From the NCBI GenBank assembly GCA_020072645.1, contig JAIQGK010000006.1, positions 248,001-312,000 of the forward strand: a stretch of DNA of 64,000 bases. The letters run 5' to 3'. A model generated the notes under the pieces. It was not told where the DNA came from. It made no database searches and worked only from the letters and a program-made list of their open reading frames with translations. Position 1 is the stretch's first letter. Each line of letters starts with the position of its first letter. Both the position numbers and the translations under genes were made by a program. Below are positions 18,464 to 25,399 of this stretch, piece after piece. Source of the DNA: Terriglobia bacterium. Its GTDB lineage: Bacteria > Acidobacteriota > Terriglobia > Terriglobales > Acidobacteriaceae.

Positions 18464-18868
18464 CACAGCCGAGGGCGGCTGTGCCACATGTGCATGGGAG
18501 TTTTAAAAATCGCACAGCCGAGGGGCACCTCAATCCCAAGGAGCCAACCCCGGGGCTCATCGGGACCCCAAGGCTGTGCCACATGTGCATGGGAGTTTTG
18601 AAACTGCACAGCCGAGGGCACCTTCACCTCAACGAGCCAACAGCGGGCTCCCACCCGGCCAGGCGAAAAGCGTTGCCTGTCGGGGAACCCGGGCTCGTCG
18701 GGGACCTTCCGGGGCTGTGCCACATGTTAATGGAAGATATTAAAGGCTCATCGCCGTTTGTCGGTCGGTGCCACATATGCATGGAAGGTTTTAAAAGCGC
18801 AGCTGAACGTGGCTATGAGGTTTTAAAAATCTTTCACCGGCGAGGGCGCCGGTGCCACATGTGCATGG
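18464..18868 (+). repeat. Array of five REP hairpin elements
   Basis: Five direct copies of a hairpin element. The clearest (18464-18508) is an 8-bp stem, CACAGCCG-AGGG-CGGCTGTG, followed by CCACATGTGCATGG and a TTTTAAAA tail. Copies two (18513-18604) and three (18607-18740) share the outer arms but carry 50-100 bp inserts in the loop. Copy four (18766-18797) has a damaged left arm. Copy five (18835-18868) has a different stem, CACCGGCG-AGGG-CGCCGGTG, with the same CCACATGTGCATGG flank. Chance frames through this array are repeat translation, not genes. Confidence 0.85.
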
Positions 18869-18990
18869 TGTTGGTGTAAATTGTTGGGTTGGTTGTAAAT
18901 TTTTGAATCACCAAACTTGTTTGGACTTTTTCAAGAATTCGTCAAAAGCCAGTCCCCTCGGGCTTATCAGGCACTCATTAAGAGCCAGAC

Positions 18991-19018
18991 TCATGTGGCA
19001 CAGCCGCCCCCGGCTGTG
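18991..19018 (-). repeat. REP element at RAYT 3' end
   Basis: An inverted copy abutting the transposase stop: on the minus strand a CACAGCCG-GGGG-CGGCTGTG hairpin followed by CCACATGA. Same stem family as the first array unit, with loop GGGG. Confidence 0.85.
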
Positions 19019-19021
19019 TTC

Positions 19022-19498
19022 CTATTTTTTGTTCTTATCCTCTTGCCATAACCAAGGATAGTCTTCCGGTCTGGAAACCAACCCTTTTCTGACTGGATTC
19101 TGTCTTACATATTCGATCTTCTGCTCCAGGCTCTCTGCATGCCTTATCACATGATCAAAAGACTCATCCTGCCAGACAGTGCCGCTTCTTCTTAAGGCTT
19201 TGTTCACTGTATGAGATGATGCACTTTTGATTGCCCCGATAATTTCTTCAAAGCTGTAAGTCTCGCCTTTGGCGTCTTCGAGCGGCAGAAAAATCATGTG
19301 TACATGGTCCGGCATTACGACGGCGACATGGAGCCGCATTTTGCTGCCATTGTCATGAAGGCAGTGTTTCAGCGTTATGTCGCGCGCCGCTGGCGGCAGT
19401 TCCCATCTGAGGTATGTGTCAAAGGTGATGAAGTGTTCCCGGCCTGAAAGCTCAATGTGAGGCAGGTTTCTCCGGTAGTTGTATTTGCGAACCTTCAT
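19022..19498 (-). CDS. REP-associated tyrosine transposase (RAYT, TnpA-REP)
   Basis: 158 residues, a typical size. It is a Y1 HUH nuclease related to IS200/IS605 TnpA: the HUH motif is H65-V66-H67 in VVMPDHVHMIF, and the catalytic tyrosine is Y130 in KIEYVRQNPVRKGLV. It retains the aromatic C-terminal YPWLW seen in RAYTs. It nicks and joins REP hairpins in known systems and is usually a single-copy, non-mobile chromosomal gene. It is bounded on both sides by REP copies whose stems match those in the array, so this is a complete RAYT/REP locus. All catalytic residues appear intact, so it may be active. Confidence 0.93.
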   Translation of the reverse strand: MKVRKYNYRRNLPHIELSGREHFITFDTYLRWELPPAARDITLKHCLHDNGSKMRLHVAVVMPDHVHMIFLPLEDAKGETYSFEEIIGAIKSASSHTVNKALRRSGTVWQDESFDHVIRHAESLEQKIEYVRQNPVRKGLVSRPEDYPWLWQEDKNKK

Positions 19499-19520
19499 GG
19501 TGGTTCAGAATTTATAACAT

Positions 19521-19620
19521 CCCATACACATGTGGCACCGGCGCCCTCGCCGGTGAAAGGTTTTTTAAAAAGCAGCACAGCCGGGCGCGGCTGTGCCACA
19601 TATGCGTGGGAGACTTAAAA
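19521..19620. repeat. Two opposed REP elements upstream of the RAYT
   Basis: A back-to-back pair. The first (19521-19570) is reversed, with CACCGGCG stem type, loop AGGG and flank CCACATGTGTATGGG on the minus strand. The second (19576-19620) is forward, with a CACAGCCG-GGCG-CGGCTGTG stem, then CCACATATGCGTGGG and a TTAAAA tail. Together with the array and the element at 18991 they give eight copies around one RAYT. Confidence 0.85.
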
Positions 19621-19942
19621 ATTGTTCGTATTTAGTTGCACTACTCTCGGAGGATTATTCTCCTTATATTCGTCCCATAGCGAGCAATAAGTAGCTAGTA
19701 ACTGGCAGCTATCCAAGTCGGAGCACAGGTTGAGATTCGGGCCTTTTGGAAAGAGAGCGCCCAGGCGGCAGGTTAAAAGAAGTTCTTTGACAATCTGGCG
19801 ATGGTGCGATGGTCTTGGCAATTTCATCCTAACTATTGCACCAGCCCGAAAGGCGAAATCTGCAATGAGCGGCCAGCCATGTCACACTGGCCTATGACTG
19901 TGGCATGATAGATAGCATTTATTGTTCTAAGACCAGCCGCCT
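19621..19942. other. Noncoding gap, nothing convincing
   Basis: 322 bp between the REP pair and the STAS-like gene. A 70-codon leftward frame (19615-19827) runs into the REP tail and has no recognised domain and only a poor ribosome site. It presumably holds the promoter of the STAS-like gene. Confidence 0.4.
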
Positions 19943-20335
19943 ATGCCTGTCGTTCTCAAGATCGATCCGCAGCGCAGAGTTGTGCATTCCGCGTTTTACG
20001 GCAGGATTACCGACGCTGAATTACTCGGACATCGCAAACGCATTGCTTCTGACCCGGACTTCAATCCCGAGTTTGCCGACATTGTGGACTTCAGCGACGT
20101 GAGCGATCCGGACATCACAGAAAACGCTATCGGTGCGCTGGCGGCAAACCCCAGCCTGTTCAACGCTTCAGCAAAGCATATCGTGATTGCGCCTGCGGCC
20201 GTAGTGTTTCGGTTGGGGGCCAGGTTCAAGGATCTCGCCCGGTCGTCGCGACCGAACTTTCACGTCGTGAAGACGAGAGCAGAAGCCTACAAACTGCTGC
20301 CGGGCGGGAATAAACCAAAGTCGGGCCAGCACTAG
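19943..20335 (+). CDS. SpoIIAA/STAS-like conserved protein
   Basis: 130 residues. The layout (MPVVLKIDPQRRVVHSAFYGRITDAELLGHR, then FNPEFADIVDFSDVSD, IVIAPAAVVFRLGARF, FHVVKTRAEAYKLL) is that of a widespread soluble family with a SpoIIAA/STAS-like fold that is frequent in Acidobacteria and Myxococcota. These proteins are mostly uncharacterised; the fold suggests ligand or protein binding. No signal peptide or catalytic motif. It stands alone between the RAYT locus and a stress-gene cluster. Confidence 0.72.
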   Translation: MPVVLKIDPQRRVVHSAFYGRITDAELLGHRKRIASDPDFNPEFADIVDFSDVSDPDITENAIGALAANPSLFNASAKHIVIAPAAVVFRLGARFKDLARSSRPNFHVVKTRAEAYKLLPGGNKPKSGQH

Positions 20336-20389
20336 AGTTTTTCCCTGCCAGGTCATAGCGAAAGACCGCGAATTCAGCGCGTGAATCCC

Positions 20390-20413
20390 GCAGCTCTCGA
20401 ATTCGAGAGCTGC
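20390..20413. terminator. Perfect 24-nt palindrome, possible terminator
   Basis: A perfect palindrome with arms GCAGCTCTCGAA and TTCGAGAGCTGC, followed by TCCTTATTTCC. It sits 54 bp after the STAS-like stop and could end that transcript on the plus strand. The T-run is poor, so a protein-binding site is an alternative. Confidence 0.5.
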
Positions 20414-20494
20414 TCCTTATTTCCAGACAGAACAAGGACGAGTTCTTCCATCCAATCTGTTAAGCACCACTTATGTCCAATCTAAGGAGCAACT

Positions 20495-20728
20495 ATGGAA
20501 GATAAAAACAAGATGGATCAGCAATCTGGCCGCCCGAATCGCGATCAGGAGACGGAAAAGAAGCCGTCGCAGGGTTCGCAGGATATTAATCGGCAAGGCC
20601 AGGGCAACGTTCAGCAAGGCCAAGGCAACGTTCAGCAGGGCCAGCAAGGCCAACAGGGCCAGCAAGGCCAACAGGGCCAGCAGCAAGGCCAACGCGATCA
20701 GCAGGAACGCGAAAAGAAGCCTGCCTAG
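20495..20728 (+). CDS. Low-complexity Gln/Gly-repeat hydrophilic protein
   Basis: 77 residues with an AAGGAG ribosome-binding site a few bases before the ATG. The product is extremely hydrophilic: charged ends (MEDKNKMDQQSG and QREKKPA-like) around a core of GQGNVQQ repeats and GQQ triplets, with no hydrophobic residues to fold. It is probably intrinsically disordered, hydrophilin-like. The DNA at 20595-20693 has two 21-bp and about seven 9-bp imperfect repeats, so copy number may vary between strains. It lies upstream of the YciF-like gene, itself usually stress-induced, fitting a desiccation or osmotic stress role (inference). Confidence 0.6.
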   Translation: MEDKNKMDQQSGRPNRDQETEKKPSQGSQDINRQGQGNVQQGQGNVQQGQQGQQGQQGQQGQQQGQRDQQEREKKPA

Positions 20729-20772
20729 CAGGTACGTTATCTGGCGCGATGAACGACGCCAGGGTCTGGGAA

Positions 20773-20805
20773 ATCACCATCCCCCCGGGGAACGGGGATG
20801 GTGAT
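20773..20805. terminator. 12-bp stem hairpin
   Basis: Arms ATCACCATCCCC and GGGGATGGTGAT enclose a 9-nt loop. It lies 45 bp after the Gln/Gly-repeat gene stop. There is no T-run on either side, so it is either a processing/transcript-stabilising hairpin or a weak terminator. Confidence 0.5.
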
Positions 20806-20900
20806 ATCGGGCCGTTACGGCGCATCGCGCGCTGGAGGCGCAGCACGATAAACTTCATAACAACTTCACGTCGCATATCGAAACAAAGGGGAGAAACGCA

Positions 20901-21395
20901 ATGGAAATGGAATCCTTGAGAGACCTGTTTATTGATGAGTTGAAAGATCTTTATTCCGCGGAAAATCAGATCCTGAAAGCCTTGCCCAAGATGATTAAAA
21001 AGGCGAGTTCCAAGGAACTGAAAAGTGGCTTTGAGCAGCATTTGAAAGAAACCCAGGGGCATGTGGAACGCCTGGAGAAGATTTTCAAGGAGCTGGATGA
21101 GAGTCCACGGGGAAAGAAGTGCAAGGGCATGGAAGGCGTGATTGCCGACGGCAAGGAACTAATGGAAGAGGACGCCGAGCCTGAAGTGATGGATGCCGGG
21201 CTTATCGGCGCAGCGCAGCATGTTGAGCATTATGAAATTGCCGGCTACGGATGCGTAAGGACATACGCCGAATTGATGGGCGAGTCCAACTTCGCCAGCC
21301 TGCTGCAGAAGACGCTGGATGAGGAAAAAGCAACCGACGAGAAACTGACCAAGCTCGCACAAAACATCAACGTGGAAGCAGAAAAAGCGGCTTAA
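20901..21395 (+). CDS. yciF: YciE/YciF ferritin-like protein (DUF892)
   Basis: 164 residues, all-helical DUF892. The family start (LRDLFIDELKDLYSAENQILKALP) begins just after the ATG at 20901, preceded by GGGGAGA. The ferritin-like carboxylate and histidine set is visible: E in SAENQ, E and H in LKETQGHVERLE, then AAQHVEHYEIAGYG and LDEEKATDEKL, consistent with a di-iron or metal site. These proteins are stress-induced in enterics; the biochemical role is unresolved. It probably forms a stress gene group with the preceding repeat protein; a terminator follows 16 bp after the stop. Confidence 0.92.
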   Translation: MEMESLRDLFIDELKDLYSAENQILKALPKMIKKASSKELKSGFEQHLKETQGHVERLEKIFKELDESPRGKKCKGMEGVIADGKELMEEDAEPEVMDAGLIGAAQHVEHYEIAGYGCVRTYAELMGESNFASLLQKTLDEEKATDEKLTKLAQNINVEAEKAA

Positions 21396-21411
21396 GCTTC
21401 ATCGAGGCGTA

Positions 21412-21450
21412 AGGCCCTGTGTTTCTGGAACCAGAACGCAGGGTCTTTTC
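21412..21450 (+). terminator. Rho-independent terminator after yciF
   Basis: Stem CCCTG-GTTTCTGG against CCAGAAC-CAGGG with a tight loop, followed by TCTTTTC. It ends the yciF transcript. Since a potential upstream aidB start at 21419 lies inside it, the true aidB start must be downstream. Confidence 0.75.
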
Positions 21451-21532
21451 GCGTGGGTACTCTAAGGTTCGGCAGCAGACACAAAATGAAAGTCGTGCCG
21501 TTGCGCTGACTCTGGTTCATAATGAGAGCATT

Positions 21533-23242
21533 ATGACGGCTTCCAGCAGACAGATCAGCCCGCAGCCGACCTCGTCACTATCTGAACCGGCAGATGCCAA
21601 CAGCGATCAACTGGCGCCCAATCAAGTTCCGCCGCTTACCGGTTACAACCTCTTCTTGAGCGACCGCACACTCGCGCAAGCAGTGGAGCGTGAAGGCGCA
21701 GGCTGGGCACGCGAGCAGATCACTGAGCTTGGGCGATTGCTCGGCACAGAAGAGGCGCAGCGCTGGGGCTTTGAGGCCAATGAGAACAAGCCGGTGCTGC
21801 ACACGCATGACCGCTTTGGCAATCGCCGCGACGAAGTGGTCTTTCATCCGTCATGGCACAACCTGATGCGGACTTCGGTGGCGAACCGGCTGCACTGCCT
21901 GCCATTGGAAGCCGCGCGACCCGGCGCTCATGTTGCTCGTGCCGCGCTGATGATGCTGACGGCACAGAATGAAGCTGGGCACACCTGCCCGGTATCGATG
22001 ACGTTTTCCGCGGTGGCTTCATTACGCGAAGAACCAGATCTGGCTGCCGAATGGGAGCCTCGCATAATGTCGTCCACGTATGATCAGCGGTTTGTGCCGC
22101 CCAAGGAGAAGTCCGGCGTGCTGCTGGGCATGGGCATGACGGAAAAGCAAGGCGGCTCCGATGTGAGGGCCAACACCACACGGGCTGAGCGGATTGGAAG
22201 CTCGCGGGAGTACCTGATCACCGGACACAAATGGTTTGTTTCCGCGCCCATGTGCGACGCGTTTCTCATTCTGGCGCAGGCGCCGCAAGGTCTTAGCTGC
22301 TTTCTTCTTCCACGCTGGACTTCCGACGGCAAACGCAATGCGTTCCATATCCAGCGGTTGAAAGACAAGATGGGCAACCGCGCGAATGCGTCCAGTGAAG
22401 TTGAGTTTGAGCAAGCGTGGGCCCATGTGGTGGGCGAAGAAGGAAGAGGCGTGCAAACCATCATTGAGATGGTGAATCACACACGCCTGGATTGCGCGAT
22501 TGCCGGTGCGGGGTTGATGCGGCAGGCGCTGGCGCAGGCTGTCCATCATGCGCGTCATCGCGAAGCTTTTGGGAAGTTACTGATTGATCAGCCGCTGATG
22601 CGGAATGTGCTGGCCGATCTGGCGATTGAGTCTGAGGCCGCAACTTTGCTTATGGTCCGGCTGGCCCGCGCGTTCGACCACCGTGACTCGGATGAGCGTG
22701 AACGCGCCTTTTGCCGCGTTGCCACGGCCATCGCCAAGTACTGGCTATGCAAGCGCACGCCAGTACAAGTGGGTGAGGCGCTGGAGTGCCTGGGCGGTAA
22801 CGGTTATGTGGAAGAGTCGATCATGCCGCGGCTCTATCGTGAAGCGCCGCTTTATTCCATCTGGGAAGGCTCCGGCAACGTTATATGCCTGGACGTGCTG
22901 CGCGCGCTGACCAAGGATACTGCTACGGTGGACGCTCTACTTGCCGAGTTCCAAACCACTGCCGAATCTGACCAGCGGCTGGATGCGTATGCCAAAAACA
23001 TTGGTGGGCGATTGGCCACGGCTGCCGGCGACAAATACGCGGCCAGAGACCTGACGGAAAAACTGGCTCTTGCGCTTCAGGCATCATTGATGGTGCGTTA
23101 CAGCTCTCCGGCGATGGCAGAAGCGTTCATCACTTCACGGCTGGCGGGGCAGCATGGGAATGCATTTGGAACGTTGCCGGCGGGAGTGGATGAAAAAGGG
23201 ATTCTCAATAGCGTGATTGAGTCGCTGGCGATGCCAAAATAA
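21533..23242 (+). CDS. aidB: AidB-like acyl-CoA dehydrogenase
   Basis: 569 residues from the ATG at 21533; an in-frame extension to 21419 overlaps a terminator and is rejected. The acyl-CoA dehydrogenase fold is of the AidB subfamily: MTFSAVASLREEPDLA, the flavin loop LLGMGMTEKQGGSDVR, the RLKDKMGNRANASSEVEF block, and the C-terminal LECLGGNGYVEESIMPRLYRE plus IWEGSGNVICLD. AidB binds FAD and, in E. coli, DNA during the adaptive response to alkylation; it is also annotated as isovaleryl-CoA dehydrogenase-like, with weak activity. No ada-like gene is beside it. The monocistronic gene ends in a hairpin. Confidence 0.9.
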   Translation: MTASSRQISPQPTSSLSEPADANSDQLAPNQVPPLTGYNLFLSDRTLAQAVEREGAGWAREQITELGRLLGTEEAQRWGFEANENKPVLHTHDRFGNRRDEVVFHPSWHNLMRTSVANRLHCLPLEAARPGAHVARAALMMLTAQNEAGHTCPVSMTFSAVASLREEPDLAAEWEPRIMSSTYDQRFVPPKEKSGVLLGMGMTEKQGGSDVRANTTRAERIGSSREYLITGHKWFVSAPMCDAFLILAQAPQGLSCFLLPRWTSDGKRNAFHIQRLKDKMGNRANASSEVEFEQAWAHVVGEEGRGVQTIIEMVNHTRLDCAIAGAGLMRQALAQAVHHARHREAFGKLLIDQPLMRNVLADLAIESEAATLLMVRLARAFDHRDSDERERAFCRVATAIAKYWLCKRTPVQVGEALECLGGNGYVEESIMPRLYREAPLYSIWEGSGNVICLDVLRALTKDTATVDALLAEFQTTAESDQRLDAYAKNIGGRLATAAGDKYAARDLTEKLALALQASLMVRYSSPAMAEAFITSRLAGQHGNAFGTLPAGVDEKGILNSVIESLAMPK

Positions 23243-23243
23243 A

Positions 23244-23341
23244 AAAGTCTTCGCGACCAGCGTTCAGCCGCGAAGACTCCACCAAGGAAAGAAAAACAGA
23301 AGATCACAGAGGCTAGCGATAGGCTCGGCAGGAGACTCTGT
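23244..23341 (+). terminator. Two hairpins after aidB
   Basis: The first pairs AGTCTTCGCG with CGCGAAGACT (about 23246-23278); it lacks a T-run. The second pairs CACAGAG with CTCTGTG (about 23307-23341) and is followed by CCCTTCTTTT. Together they likely end the aidB transcript. The remaining gap to 23536 shows no gene. Confidence 0.55.
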
Positions 23342-23536
23342 GCCCTTCTTTTGGTTCCCTATCCTAGTAGTGCAGTAAGCCGCTGATTCGTTTCAAGGAT
23401 TTTTGAATTAATTAAATTCTTTGCATGGTCGGCGCATCGGTCAGGGCTTGGCGCGAGCATTGGACAGGGAATCCGCGGCAAGGCGGCCAAGCGGCAAGAT
23501 GCTGAATGGGATTCATTGACGGTCTGCGATTTCGGC

Positions 23537-23869
23537 TTATTCCAGCGATCCTGCCTCTATCGTCACGTTCTCGCGCACGATAAGCCGCTGTCCGGCCATC
23601 TCTTTGACTGTGGGCAGCACGCGGTCAATGTGTTCCGCGGTATCCACAAAGGTAAGCACCAAAGGGAGTTTGCCACCGGCATCGACCAGTGTTGTCGTTT
23701 TTACCCGCCCGCGACCGGTAAAGCCCGCCACGGCGTGCAGCACCGTGGCGCCGGCAATCTGCTGGTCGCGCAGATACTTCAGCAATTCCAGATGAAGCGG
23801 CCTGCGATGCCATTCGTCGGCTTCACTGAGGTAGATCGAGATCTGCACAGCAATGCGGGATGAACTCAT
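23537..23869 (-). CDS. DUF190 family protein linked to fluoride export
   Basis: 110 residues from the ATG at 23869 (MSSSRIAVQISIYLSE). DUF190 features: an N-terminal strand, HRRPLHLELLKYLRDQQIAGATVLHAVAGFTGRG in two pieces, and a PII-like alternation ending with LPLVLTFVDTAEHIDRVLP. The fold is related to PII-type signalling proteins. It starts 45 bp after crcB and shares its riboswitch-controlled transcript, as DUF190 and CrcB genes do in many genomes. Likely role: accessory or regulator of the fluoride channel (inference from linkage). An upstream extension to 23962 would run inside crcB and is not needed. Confidence 0.88.
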   Translation of the reverse strand: MSSSRIAVQISIYLSEADEWHRRPLHLELLKYLRDQQIAGATVLHAVAGFTGRGRVKTTTLVDAGGKLPLVLTFVDTAEHIDRVLPTVKEMAGQRLIVRENVTIEAGSLE

Positions 23870-23913
23870 GGGTGAACAATTGCTTATTTCTAAGCAAAAT
23901 TCTACACCGCAAA

Positions 23914-24306
23914 TTAAATCGCGCGCGCAATCATTGCTCCTGCCAGGACCGCTACCAGGCAAAGCACATTGTTGGCCAGGATGTTGGATGCGAACAGCGC
24001 CCAGTGTCCCCGCTCATAATATGACATCGTCTCAAAAGCATAGCTGGAAAAGGTGGTATAGGATCCGCAAAACCCAATGGCCACCAGCAGCCGCCATTTC
24101 GGATCGGCGAAGACTCGTTCCGTGGTCCATATCAGGAAAAATCCCACCAGTAGGCTGCCGGTAATGTTGATGAGCAGCGTCCCGACCGGAAATGCCGCGT
24201 CAGTAAAGCGAGTGATAATCCGGCTGAGGAAGTAGCGCAGGTTAACGCCAAGAATGCCACCTAGAGACACCCAGAGATAGGGTTTCCAATCAATCAGAGA
24301 TTGCAT
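23914..24306 (-). CDS. crcB: Fluoride channel CrcB/FluC
   Basis: 130 residues with four hydrophobic helices, the standard Fluc size. Motifs: GGILGVNLRYFLS in helix 1, FPVGTLLINITGSLLVGFF with the conserved Asn in helix 2, GFCGSYTTFSSYAFE with the phenylalanine-box and sodium-site residues in helix 3. It is a dual-topology dimeric passive fluoride-specific channel in the cytoplasmic membrane. A fluoride riboswitch precedes it by about 25 bp, and DUF190 follows in the same operon. Confidence 0.96.
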   Translation of the reverse strand: MQSLIDWKPYLWVSLGGILGVNLRYFLSRIITRFTDAAFPVGTLLINITGSLLVGFFLIWTTERVFADPKWRLLVAIGFCGSYTTFSSYAFETMSYYERGHWALFASNILANNVLCLVAVLAGAMIARAI

Positions 24307-24330
24307 ACTGATGGCTCCAAAAGTGAATTT

Positions 24331-24382
24331 TGGTAGGAGTCATCAGCCGTCAGAGGGCGGTTAAAGGCGAACTCCATCGCCA
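24331..24382 (-). promoter_or_regulatory. Fluoride (crcB) riboswitch
   Basis: On the minus strand, the leader contains all conserved crcB-motif parts in order: GGCGATGGAGTTCGCC (hairpin with the GAUGG and GUUC core), TTTAACCGCC, a short loop, then GGCTGATGACTCCTACC. The distal ACUCC can pair with GGAGU to make the pseudoknot, as in known fluoride aptamers. It is an ON switch in characterised cases. It stands directly upstream of crcB. Confidence 0.93.
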
Positions 24383-24541
24383 TGAGTATTAAAACATGGA
24401 ATAGCGTAACCCGAGCAGGTAAATCTGTCAGCAAAATGCAAATTAGGAAAAGAAAATGTTTTAAATATGCACATTAAATGAGGCATTTTACCCAAACCGG
24501 CTAATCTAATATAGTGGTTATCGCTTTTAACGGCCCTCCCC

Positions 24542-25393
24542 ATGACTCTGTTGGAAAAACGTATGCGAGGTCTCAATAGGGACCTTTTGACTGCCTTCTC
24601 CAAAGTGCTTGGCCATGCCAAGCCAAAGAGCGTCCATCGCCTGCGTATCACTATTCGCCGGATTGAAAGTCTAGTCAGCTACGCTAATCCAGACCTGGGA
24701 AAAAAAGAGGAACGTACCTTGAAAAAGATGGCGGACTTGCGTAAGCGGGCAGGGAAGGTTCGTGACTTCGATGTCCAAACAGATATTCTGGAGACCTTGG
24801 GCAATGGGTCCGCCATCAAAGAGCGCGAAGCTTTGACAGAGCTTCTGCAAAAAAAGAGGGAGCAGCGCGCCAAGAGGCTGGAATCGGCCCTGAAAAAACT
24901 CCACGGAGCCAAGTTTTTGAGCCGTCTTGACCATATCGCGGAACTGGCTGGAGAGCTACAAGACGGCAAAAATCGTGTGGCTCCTTTGGAAAAGGCCAAA
25001 GCTCAGCTTACGGAAATGGCTGATGACTTTGGATCCAGCGAAACAATAAAGCCGAGCCGGCTACATGAAACCAGGGTCGCTCTGAAGCATATCCGTTACA
25101 CGGCGGAGCTGGCCGAAGACTCAGCCGAGCAAAAAGAGCTTATGCGCGAACTTAAGTCGGTTCAGGATGCGATTGGCGATTGGCACGATTGGCTGGAGTT
25201 GACCGAAAAGGCGGAAAAGCGGTTTTCTGATCGCGCAAACTCACCTCTTTTGCGGGAGGCGCGTACTGTGCTTAGCGCCCGCCATTCAGATGCAATCTCC
25301 TCGGTGAAGAAACTGTTTACCAAAGCGCAGGCCCCCGCTAAAAAGCCTTCGCGTTCCGACCGGTCTTTGCCGACTGCCGCCCGTTCTGCCTGA
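24542..25393 (+). CDS. CHAD domain protein
   Basis: 283 residues, a helical CHAD domain: an N-terminal helix with VHRLRITIRRIESLV, a second repeat with LHETRVALKHIRYTAEL, then VQDAIGDWHDW, and a Lys-rich Ala/Ser/Pro tail. The conserved histidines and basic residues form the polyphosphate-binding groove in CHAD proteins, which are typically encoded next to polyP genes or fused to CYTH domains. It precedes ppx by six bases, so it is very likely co-transcribed and probably binds or targets polyphosphate (inference backed by published CHAD-polyP binding). Confidence 0.92.
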   Translation: MTLLEKRMRGLNRDLLTAFSKVLGHAKPKSVHRLRITIRRIESLVSYANPDLGKKEERTLKKMADLRKRAGKVRDFDVQTDILETLGNGSAIKEREALTELLQKKREQRAKRLESALKKLHGAKFLSRLDHIAELAGELQDGKNRVAPLEKAKAQLTEMADDFGSSETIKPSRLHETRVALKHIRYTAELAEDSAEQKELMRELKSVQDAIGDWHDWLELTEKAEKRFSDRANSPLLREARTVLSARHSDAISSVKKLFTKAQAPAKKPSRSDRSLPTAARSA

Positions 25394-25399
25394 TAAAAC

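Noticed and set aside
18400-18879. 159-codon open frame on the plus strand
   Set aside because: It is translation of the REP repeats; the same hairpin units explain it fully.
19615-19827. 70-codon leftward frame next to the REP pair
   Set aside because: No recognised domain, weak ribosome site, and it runs into the REP tail.
20471-20692. Leu/Ala-rich frame opposite the Gln/Gly-repeat gene
   Set aside because: Reverse-complement artefact of the tandem repeats, with no ribosome site.
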